Origin: Spirogloea muscicola
Taxonomy: Eukaryota; Streptophyta; Zygnematophyceae; Spirogloeales; Spirogloeaceae
NCBI GenBank assembly: GCA_009602725.1
Contig: WELB01000016.1
Location: forward strand, 896,242 to 960,241
Direction of reading: 5' to 3'
DNA length: 64,000 nucleotides
Every line of letters starts with the position of its first letter. Within the stretch, counting starts at the first letter, position 1. Positions 55,020 through 64,000 of the stretch are shown here, piece by piece. The position numbers and the translations under genes were made by a program. Under the pieces are notes generated by a model. It saw nothing but the letters and a program-made list of their open reading frames with translations. It had not been told where the DNA came from and did not search any database.

Positions 55020-55420
55020 AGATTGATGAATGACGCGCCCTCAAATAGCCACATGAGCAGCCACCTCCGCATCCTTGTCAGCACCGACGCAAATGAGCCA
55101 CCGACGTGGACATCGCACGACATCTCCACCATTCGTGCGAGGCGACGAGATCGGCGCGCGATGCGGGTGGAGACGGCCATCTGCCCCAGCTTTCAGGGGC
55201 ATGATGCTGGAGTTCTCCATGGCCACGGTGTAGCCTGCCTCCAGGAAGACGCCAGACATGGCCTTCCCGAGGAGTACGTACATGCCGGTCCACTCCCCTC
55301 CCCGTGTAGCGACCCCTACGTGCTGACTCGTGGTTACTGAGCGGGTCAGCATAGCAGCACGAGATGTACATCTGTCAATGTGCTTGCCTTAGCACTTGGC
55401 CATTCAGGCCCTCCATCGCT
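55020..55420 (+). repeat. Endonuclease-domain remnant (minus) and TIR-element right end
   Basis: On the minus strand AMSGVFLEAGYTVAMENSSI and MPLKAGADGRLHPHRAPISS parallel the interiors of both TIR elements. 55316-55420 is the right-end repeat (GTGCTGACTCGTGGTTACTG). No left end is present, so this is a solo or truncated copy. Confidence 0.6.
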
Positions 55421-56844
55421 CAAAACACACTCAATGTCTCCCGTGTAGGGGGTATCCTGGATTGGATGGGTGGTGACGTCTTCCAAGATGGGAAGGGTGG
55501 ATCATTCCCCTTCGCCGTGGTATCTTGCATACCTGTGTGGTTTTCTCCCCCTCATTAGGGCCTGTCGCTCCTTCCTTGTCCATTACTGTGGAGCTGACTT
55601 TTCACACCCTTTGCCCCCTTTGGGTGAGCTCCTACGTCACCGGCCCTCGGACTCCGGAACCCCTGGACTTGGCCCCTGCAAGAACTGTTGCTATTTTGCT
55701 GTTGCAGTTCCGTCCCAATGCTTCCCCTCTTCTCTTGCTCCGCCCGCAGCCCGGGCTTGGCGATCCGCAGCATCCGTCATACCTTGCATCTGCATGCTGA
55801 TCGTGCCTTGGCTACAGCCTCAGGATACTAGGCGGGGTGACTCCTTCCTTATCTACTTGCTGCTGCTCACTGGAGGTTACTGAGCAGCCATCCTTAGTTG
55901 TCTGTTGCTTTCCAGCTTGGTGTACAGTTTCGACTTCAACTTCGGCGTGGTTCACTCTTTTGTGGGCTGGCTTTCACAGACCTCCGCCCCACAGGAAGGG
56001 CCGCTTCTTCAGCCACTTGCATAGCTGTGTGACTTACCACTTTCCGGCCCTTCAGACCTTGTATATAATTTTCACAGCCGTTGTCCCCTGTTGGTAGAAC
56101 TTTCTTTTCAGTTGGCAGGACTCTGCGATGTACTGCTAAAAGTTTCAAATTGTGGTTGTTGGCCAAGAAGTAGTGAGTGGCTACCTAAAACAGCCGCTGA
56201 TCGTGCTGTGTGATCTATCCTTTCGTGTTGGGGCTTGCCTGTAGATCCCTTGTTCGTTTTGTTGAGCTGCCCCTCTGCAGCTAGTGAACTTATCATAGAC
56301 CTCTTTCTCTCATGACCACAGCTTGGTGCATGTGCCTACAGCCTCTTCAATGACTATGGTACCACAAGCACTCAGGGTGACCACCCCCCAAGATGGTTGT
56401 TTTGGTGGCTTTACATGCGTGTTGTGAGGAAGAAGTGCTCGCCCATAGAGAAGAGGGCTGGCAAAGCCAGCCCTAAAAAGCATGGACAATGGCCAAAGCC
56501 AAAGAAAGAGGAGCCGGAGAAAGGACTACACTACAAAACACTGCAAAACACAGACGATGCAGAGGGAAGCTCAGTACCCACGAGTGAGCAACATCAGGTC
56601 TGAGTAGCTCGCTGCAGAGAGAGAGGCACTCCGCCGAGACCCAGAGGCGGCAGGATGAGGGGGTGTGAGGGGGAAGAAGCAGGCAGGCGAATTGCCGAAT
56701 TGGTGACAAAATTAGTACATTCACGCAAACAGGCAGAGCTTGTCCCAATGCTAGACCAGCTAAGGATCGTGAGTGGGAGGTCTCTGTTGCAACATTGCAT
56801 GCAGAGCGCTATGCTTGAGTTGCGCAGGTACTGGTAGATTGCAA
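55421..56844. repeat. 3' flank of gene E, homologous to that of gene B
   Basis: Aligns with 27690-28883 throughout, including CTCTCATGACCACA and GCCTACAGCCTCTT near 56310-56350, and carries hairpins at about 55593 and 55965. It is interrupted at 56436-56663 by an insertion absent from the B flank. Confidence 0.7.
56436..56663 (-). mobile_element. ~228-bp tail-plus-hairpin insertion with direct repeats and an empty site
   Basis: Flanked by TGTGAGGAAGAAG (56423-56435) and TGTGAGGGGGAAGAAG (56664-56679). In the homologous flank of gene B the site is single (TGAGAGGGGGAAGAAG, 28704-28719). On the minus strand the insert reads tail (MLLTRGY-like, stop at TACTGAG), the TGCAGTGT..AGTCCTTTCTCCGG block, then GGGCTGGCTTTGCCAGCCCT and GGGCGAGCACTTCTT as its 3' end. 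Confidence 0.8.
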
Positions 56845-59800
56845 CTACGGCGGGCCGGGAGGTGGGGTGTTGAAGTAACTGAAGCAATCACTGTACGACC
56901 TCTGGTCAGCTGGCATGTTGTCCACCGTCACATTGATGCAGTTAGAATAGATGTAGGCGACGCTCGCCGTTCTGGCTCCGGATGGGAAGCTGGTAAAGTA
57001 GTTGTCTGCCAGGTCAAGGAAAGTCACGTTGGGCAGAGATGCAAAGCCCAGAGGCACATCACCTGTCAGCTCGTTCACAGCCAGGTCCACAGTCACCAGG
57101 CTGATGAGCTGCCCATACGAGGGGGGAATGACGCCCGTCAGGACGTTGCCATCCACTGAGAAATACTGCAGGAGTGGCAGGGATGCCCAACCGTCGGGCA
57201 GTGATCCTGACAGTTGGTTGTTGGAGAGGTCCAAGAATGTCAAGAGTGTCATGTTAGAGATCGAGGCTGGCATCGCACCCTCAAGCAGATTACTGCTCAG
57301 AGTGAGGGTGGTGAGGAGTGATAGGCTGCCAATGTCGGCTGGGATGGCCCCGCCAAACTCGTTGAAGAACAGGTCAAGCCCTCCGAGGGAGGTGAGTGAT
57401 GTCAAGGACGATGGGAGGGTAGGGACTACGCCCGTTGGAGGCGATCCCACTGTGATGCTGAGAAACGTGACATGGTCGTGCTTGTCACACTGGACACCAG
57501 CCCAACTGCAGGTGCCAGTGAGACAGCCATCACAAGGTGTTGTGGAATTCCAGCTATCCAGCAGAGTTGGGTTGCCCAGCGTGGCCTTGAGGTCGAGCAA
57601 CGGCGTAGCCGAGCTTGCCGGCAGTGTGGCACGTGCAAAGAATTGTATGCACTCTGTGTAAGGCCGCTGGTTAGGCCGATCTGCAAAAGCAGTCAATTCT
57701 CCCAGGCAATTGTAGTCGATCACAGGATTGACGGTGGACGGGAGGAGAGGACCAGTCAAGTAGTTGTTGTCAAGATGTATGAAAACGAGGAGGTCCGGGG
57801 ATAAGATGGCGTCTGGAATTTGGCCCGTGAATTCGTTGTCATACATGTAGACATAGGTGTAGTTGGCAAAGGCGGCAATGAATGCGGGCACTGGCCCACT
57901 GAGGACGTTGCTGGCAACACTGAGCGATGACAAGCTGATGCAGCCCGTCAGCGTGGCAGGAAGGGCCCCGGTAAGTAGGTTGTCACTCACGTCCAGGATG
58001 CTGAGCAAGTCGAGGTTGCCAATGTCTGCCGGAATAGGCCCTGTCAGCTGGTTTCCATAGAGATAGAGGCTTGTGAGGAGGAGCAGCGTGGACGTGACAA
58101 ATGCTGGAATGGGGCCTTGAAGGCTGCTGTACTCGAGATAGAGCAGCTGCAGACTTGGAATCTTGGCCAGCGTGGCTGGGATGACACGGCCAGGGGTGTA
58201 GGACAGGCTGCTCAGGTCGAGATATGTGACATGCCCAAAGTTGTCACAGCCCAACCGGTTCAGGACGCAGTTGCCTGGGCAGCCAGCGCAGGGCACAGCG
58301 GCGCTGATCTCATCCCAGAGCAATTCGGGAGGGTCACCCAGCTCGGCCTTGATTGCAAGTAGGTCTGCTGTGGCTGTTGGCGGGAGTGCGGCCAGCCCGT
58401 AGAAGGCGGCGCATGCCTGCCAGGTGCGCTGCCCATCCACGGTTGTCCCCTTGCTCACTCCAAAGCAGTTGTAGCCAAAGTATGAAAAATAATATGGGTC
58501 GGTAAGGGACGGTGCAGGACCAGAGAAGTAGTTGCCATACAGTCGCAGACTCTGTAGAGTCGGCTGGATGCTGGCTTGGGGGATGTCTCCAGAGAGCAGG
58601 TTGTCGTCGACATCGAGCACGGTGAGCGATGGGAGGCCAAGGACAGCTGCTGGGACCCCACCAGATAGCTGGTTCGATGAGAGGTCGAGGTATGAAAGGA
58701 GCGGCAGCGAGCCCAGCACTGCTGGGATGGGCCCCTGCAAATTGTTGATCGACAGGGACAGCGTTACCAGCGCCTTCAGATTTTCCAGGGACGCCGGGAT
58801 CTCGCCTGTCAGCTGGTTGTACACCAGATTCCTGGCCACAGGTGAAAGCATCCTCAACAAGTCAACTTAAGGCTGAGCAGCTCCTATCCTCCACTCAAGG
58901 GTCACAAACGCCACAAGCACAAGGCTGTCCTGCTGGTCCAGTCGAGGGGTCTCTACTTGGAACCCAGGTCTCAACCAATTCTCAATATCTGAAGAGATGA
59001 TAGAATGCTGGCCCACAACAGTACCCAGCTCTTTAGTAAAAGCCCTCAACTAGAACTCGCACTGGTTTTGGCCTTGATTGTCGATCTTGAGCCCAAGTCA
59101 CAATGTTGCTCACAGCAGCAGACCTCAGACATCCATAATGCATCCAGACCATCTACCGAGCTCAAGCTTCAAGCGACTATTCTCAGAGTTGGAGGTAGAC
59201 GTGGAAAGCATGCATGTCCTCTGGTTGTGGGCCTGCCAGTGGGCATGGAGTGGAGCCTTACAGGTACTGGAGATTGATGAGGTTGCCGAGCTCTGGTGGA
59301 ATGGAGCCACTTAGACCAGCGAATGGCAACGACAGCTGCTGGAGGCCAGTGAGGTTCCCAAGGCTGGGGGGGATGCTGCCCGTCGAGAAGGAAACAACGT
59401 TAAGGTTGATCCCAATAACATAACCTTGGTCGTCGCAGGTCAAACCAGACCACGCGCAAGTGCCATCTACTCCTGGAGTGCAGTCATCGCAGGGGTTGGA
59501 CGTGTTCCACGTGGCCACCTGCACCGACTGGTTGAACAATGCCTTGAGCTCCAGGAGCGGGGTCCGCTGGTCGGGTGCTGGGAACGGCAAAGGCGGAGGA
59601 GGGGCTGCAGTGCTTGGCGGCGGAGGAGGCGCTGGCGGGGGGAATGGTGGGGGCGGCGTCGGTGGCGGAGGAGACGGCAGGAACGGTGGGGGCGGCGATG
59701 GTGGGGAGAGTGGAGGTGGCGGCGGTGGTGAGGGAGGCGGCGGCGATGGTGGCGGCGACGGTGGCGGCGGCGATGGTGAGAAGTCATTGGGCAGCGGTGG

Positions 59801-59968
59801 TGGCGGAGGCGGCGAAGGAGGCGGTGGCGGTGGCGGTGGCGGTGGCGGCTGCACTTGGGGTGGCAGAACAGGCACCGGTGGTGGCGGTGGCGGTGGTAAG
59901 GGCGGCAGCAAGGGAGATGGTGGGGGTGGCAATGACACTGACGGTGGTGGCAAAGCGGGCACCACAGT

Positions 59969-60002
<34 letters not shown>

Positions 60003-63000
60003 AGTGGCAACGGCGGCGGGAAGGAGGGAGCCCCGGGTGGAGGTGATGGAGGCGGCGGCAGCAGTGGTGGTGGGCTCACGACTGGTAGTGGTGGTGGAGA
60101 CAAGGGGACGCCGACTGGCAGAGGGGGCGAGGGGGGAGGTGGCAGGAGCGTTGGCACCACCGTAGGCGGTGGCGGCGGTGGACGTAGGCCTGGCGGCAGC
60201 AGTGTGAGCGGCGCCGATCCGGGAGGAGGTGATGACAGAGACGGCGGGGCTGGCGGCGGCGGCGACTCCGTGGGAGGCGGCGATGGTGGTGGAGTTGACT
60301 GCGACGGTGACGGCGGCAGCAGTGGCGGCGGCGGCGGTGGCGGCAGCGGCGGCGGAAGCGCACCTGCTACGGCAGCAGACGGTAGCGGAGTGAGCTGCAG
60401 CTAGTGATTCTTGCAGTGAGGCGTACATCCTGATGCTCTAGCACATGCAATCTAAGCAACAGCTTAGCAAAGTCCATCAACTTCTCTGACGCCGCGCAGA
60501 ATCATCCAGATACGAGGGTATCCATCTTTGCCACTTGCACACCAACATGTACCTTCTGTGACCTGTGATCAAGTTTTCTCACCAGGTGGCGGCGGGGCAA
60601 ATGACTGGCACCGACCACTGCTGCAGTCCTCGCCAATGATGACATCGACGGTCGTATTCGGCGGCGGCTTGCCAACGAAGAAGTTGTCTGCGTAGTTGAA
60701 GAGCTGCAAGCGACAAAGAGGACATGGGCTGACTACGTGACATGCGAGTTTCACTTATCAGGAGGCAGCAAACACACTTGGCCTCGATTGACCAGGCTCT
60801 TCTGTGCAACAATGGGAGAAAGGTCAGGCTCCCAGATTTGTTGACCCTAGTTGAGCCAAAAGCAGGTCAGGCAAGCATGCAGTCGTGTGAGATGCACCCA
60901 TCTAACAGCTTCCTGCTTCTTGGGTGCACTATCAAAGAGCAGCACCTGGAGATTGGGGAGGAAGAACACTGCTGAGGTGGTGATATTGCCAGCGAAACGG
61001 TTGCCCGAGATATCCAGCTGGCAAGACACAATCAGCGCCGCAAGTGTCGTCAAGACTGTGCATGGTGGGGGTGGCTGCTACTAGATGGGTTGCAGGCAGT
61101 CAGCTACTGGTCTTACCCGGACAAGGCTTGTCAGGTTGGAGATGCTGGGGGGGAGACTCCCATCGAGGCGGTTACCAGCGATGTTGATTACCACAGTGAA
61201 ACTAAGCTGCCCAATGGATGCGGGGAGGCTGCCAACGAGGCCGTTGTTGAGCAGCAGGAGTTCCGACAGCGTCGGAGCGAGTTGCCCGATGCTGGCAGGA
61301 ATGGGGCCACTGAGCGTATTGCGGGCCAGGACCGCGAGCGAAACAGGAAGCAGTCCCAGGCTGTCTGGGATCCGTTGCGTTAAGCTGTTGTCATTGACGG
61401 CGAGCACGTCTAGGCTTGTGCGGAAGAGTGACGGAGGCAGTGTGCCAGTGAAGCTGTTGAAGCGGAGGTCCAGAAACCGCAGGGCCGGGAGCGTGGTGAC
61501 CCACAGCGGCAGCGGACCTGACAGGAGGTTCAGCGAAAAGTCGATCTCTGTGAGCAAGGTGAGCGCGCTCAGGTCTGGGAGCGTGCCGATGAAGAGGTTC
61601 TGGCTTGCATGGATGAACCCCAAGTCCTGCGCACAGTGGCCAGCAGGAGCAGGGTCAGAGCCACACGAACATGCACCACGCAGGTCGACATTACAAGGAC
61701 TGTCCCTCCCTCTACTCACCCTCCCTCCAGCCTCTGCTACTCTCCGCTGCTCCCTTCCCTCTAGCCGGCCTGGTGCCTCTCACTCTCCCTGCTCCTCAAC
61801 CTCCCACCACTCTTCCTATCTGTCCTTGCCAACTGGTCCATCGTGCTGATGATTGAGGCCGCGCTGGCAGACATAATACCCGGACACTACCAGGTTACTA
61901 AGCACTCAGACGACAGTTTTTCTGTGGGCTTCTGCAGACCGGCAACCACGCTTGCTCGGGAAATAGCTCCTAGTGTTTCTCACCACGAGATTGCGCAGAA
62001 AGCGCGGGACGTAGCCGCGCAGGCCGAAGCCGTTGAGGTCCAGGCCAGTGACGACCAGCTGTGTCCGCGCCGCCGCAGCTTTGACCGCCAGTGTGGCCCC
62101 AAATGCTGACGCCTCCGCTGGAACACCCATGGCGGCCACCGTCTGGTCCTCACAGAAGACGCCAGTCCAGCTGGAGGCGCATGGTGTGGCACCAACCCAG
62201 TTGGTGAGGTAGCCGCGGGGGTCGCGCACGGCGGCCTTGAATGCCAGCAGCGAGGCCGCTGCTTGGGCCTGCTTGCTGATAGATGGAGGGGGTGGGGAGG
62301 CTTTCTTTGGGGGAGAAGGGAAGGTCCGCCTTGGAGGAGGGGGGGACGGCCTCCTCAGCGGCGGTGATGGACGTCGGCCACTCGGCGGGGAGGTCTTGGG
62401 TGGCGGAGGTGAGCCTGGCTTTGGCGGCGAGCGTGGCTTGGGTGGAGGCGACCGGCGGGGAGGTGAGGGTGGCGGCTGTCGCTTGGGTGGCGGTGACCTC
62501 CTTGGTGGTGGCGGCATACGCGACTTGGGTGGCGGCGGCCTCCTTGGTGGCGGTAGCGGCCGCAGCGGCTGGGAGTAGCACGCCAGCAGCAAGCCACGTC
62601 AGTGCCTGCCACCTTTCCCACTATCAGTCACCGATGCTGGCCACACTGGCCAGGCTTGGGGTTCGTGACTCCGTAGCTTGGAGATGGCAGCAAGGTGGAG
62701 GGCCCTTACCGGACAGCGGACATGGTGGCGACCGGGGTGGTGGTTGCAGCTGTGCCGCGGGCTTCCGTCGTGCTTTGAGCTCCTCGACTTCTTCTTCTTC
62801 TTCTTTGACTTCTTCTTCTTCTTCTTGGACTCCGCCATATGCCGTCGCTTGCTCGCACCGCTGGCCCTAAGGGCGCGGCCTCTGGCTGGCAGCGCCATAG
62901 GGAGCCCCTGAGGAGCGGCGACGAGTGACGCCGGCACTGCAGCGCTGCAGGCTGCCTGCGAGCAGATGAAAGGCGCTGCCCCGGCACACGCCGCTGGAGA

Positions 63001-64000
63001 TAGGCCAGGGCGGCCCGCACCGGCAGCTGGCACCACACGAGCGCAGCTGCTTGCTGCCGCCGCCATGGAGGCGGCCACCAGCCGCAGCTCGTCCTGCCTC
63101 CACCACATCCGCGGCACCGCTGCGTGCCAGCCACCACCACTCATAGCCTTAGCGGCGGCGGCAGCGGCGGCAAACACCCTTGCATATCTTCAACAGTAAG
63201 TGCCGTCGCCCACAGTTGTTGCAGAAATGTTCTGCAATTTCTGCAGCTTCTTCTTACCATTACTACGTTTCCGGCGACAGGCAGCAGCACTCTGTGACGG
63301 CCAGCCACAGAGTGTCCAGCTCGCGGCCAGTCGGGCACAGGTCGGGGACAGAGAGAGCTCACCGATCGCTGTGAAGGCGGGCGACGGCTGCGGCGCAGCC
63401 AGCCACAGGTCCGCCGAGAAGGCGGCGCAGCGCTCAGCCCACAGCCATGGCGGCCCTGTGGCTCAAGCAGGAGCCATTGTGGGTCCTCAGCAATACAAGC
63501 TTGGGCAGCGCGAGCTGTGGGCAGCCGCGCTATGGGGGTGTCACAGCACCTGGAGCTGAAGCTCGAGTTGCGCCCACGAGGCACCCGCCGGCGCCGCCGC
63601 CGTCGGAAAGAGCCCGGCACAGCGCCGCCGCGTCCTCCAGCGCCGCCCTGCCAAGGAGCGTCGCCAGGCGGCCGCCGCGGCGCTGCCACACACACGCAGA
63701 CGAGGGCGTACCGTCAGCGGCGACGCCGGAGACGGCCGCGCCAGTGGCGGCAATGGCGGCCACGGCGCGGCAGCGCCATTGGCAGCATCGCAGTGGAAGC
63801 CATGAGCTTCAGAAGGCTGCCAACGCGCCGAGACGGCAGCCGCCTCGAGATGCGCTGGCAGGACTCAAACCCGAGCCCTCAAAGCCGGGCCCCGAGCTCG
63901 CTGCCGGACCTGGCACTCGGCGTCGGCCTGCGCGAACGTCGCCGGGCCGCGCGCCGCCGCCAGGCAGGCCCCAGACCGCGGCCCCCGAGCGAAGCCCGCC
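56845..64000 (-). CDS. Gene E: secreted C-type lectin / Pro-rich / four-module LRR protein, 5' end outside window
   Basis: Exons: 63910-64000 (partial), 63550-63682, 63363-63455, 62710-63119, 61984-62568, 61117-61626, 60946-61017, 60583-60703, 59262-60366, 56845-58831. All internal junctions are GT-AG and in phase, with no stop. The signal peptide exon start lies beyond 64000. Lectin domain: RGPRSGACLAAARGPATF, AQADAECQ, RRGGRLATLLG, WLWAERCAAFSADLWLA, APFICSQAACS; then SKKKKKKSKKKKKKS and HHPGRHH; Pro-rich; LRRNT (NWVGATPCASSWTGVFC) and LRRs; a large proline array (60366 to about 59600); LRRNT (NTSNPCDDC..GTCAWSGLTC) and two further modules in the 662-codon last exon, ending NTPPPGPP. Cys caps YNCFG, YNCLG and SNCIN precede QR.(W/Y)..C. 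It is the closest relative of pseudogene A. Confidence 0.85.

Noticed and set aside
59460-60404. Gly-rich open frame on the plus strand opposite the proline array of gene E
   Set aside because: Antisense shadow of a Pro-rich exon, as are 31380-32192 and 39315-39959.

Overview
The window looks like nuclear DNA of a green alga (Chlorophyta). It is GC-rich, its genes have many short GT-AG introns, and it carries long SPPPP-type hydroxyproline-rich coding arrays, plant-type extracellular LRRs and abundant decayed retroelements. There are no prokaryotic features. Species cannot be named from the sequence alone. The assembly has a 125-base N gap (22280-22404) and a single N at 8393.

The main gene content is one multidomain family in five copies: A (+, 8378-12856, pseudogene), D (-, 12729-18726, open), B (-, 28884-35926, complete), C (-, 37255-43724, pseudogene) and E (-, 56845 to beyond the right edge, open). 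I reconstructed exons for all five. In B, D and E every intron is GT-AG and every junction keeps phase. B gives 1,780 aa: signal peptide, C-type lectin-like domain, Lys-rich and His-rich linker, Pro-rich segment, LRRNT+LRR module, second Pro-rich segment, then three more LRRNT+LRR modules with Cys caps. These look like secreted wall or matrix recognition proteins. Function is inference. D and A meet tail-to-tail inside their proline arrays, where the protein of D switches abruptly from poly-Pro to poly-Gly. D also carries three tandem copies of its Pro-rich exon.

One other host-type gene is visible: a GT92/DUF23-like glycosyltransferase (+, ending at 25609), whose 5' part lies next to the N gap.

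The rest is retroelement debris. From 1 to 4.3 kb lie a copia-like gag remnant with an 88-bp tandem repeat and a Ty3/gypsy gag-pol lacking integrase. From 45.8 to 50.3 kb lies a decayed chromovirus (gag, protease, RT, RNase H, integrase, chromodomain). The gaps between genes (4.3-8.2, 19-22, 26-28.9, 44-45.3 and 51-56.8 kb) are packed with 3' ends of a non-LTR-like element: an RT piece, a CCHC finger with a restriction-like endonuclease domain, a C-terminal tail ending in LLTRGY-stop, and a 3' hairpin of the form GGGCTGGC..CAGCC. The hairpin occurs about 30 times. Several copies are very short insertions (55, 63 and about 228 bp) flanked by 11-16 bp direct repeats, two of them with matching empty sites elsewhere in the window. 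This points to a hairpin-dependent short retroelement, which with the lectin-LRR family is the most interesting content here. Two 0.8-1.0 kb elements with ~80-bp terminal inverted repeats carry the same tail inverted at both ends.
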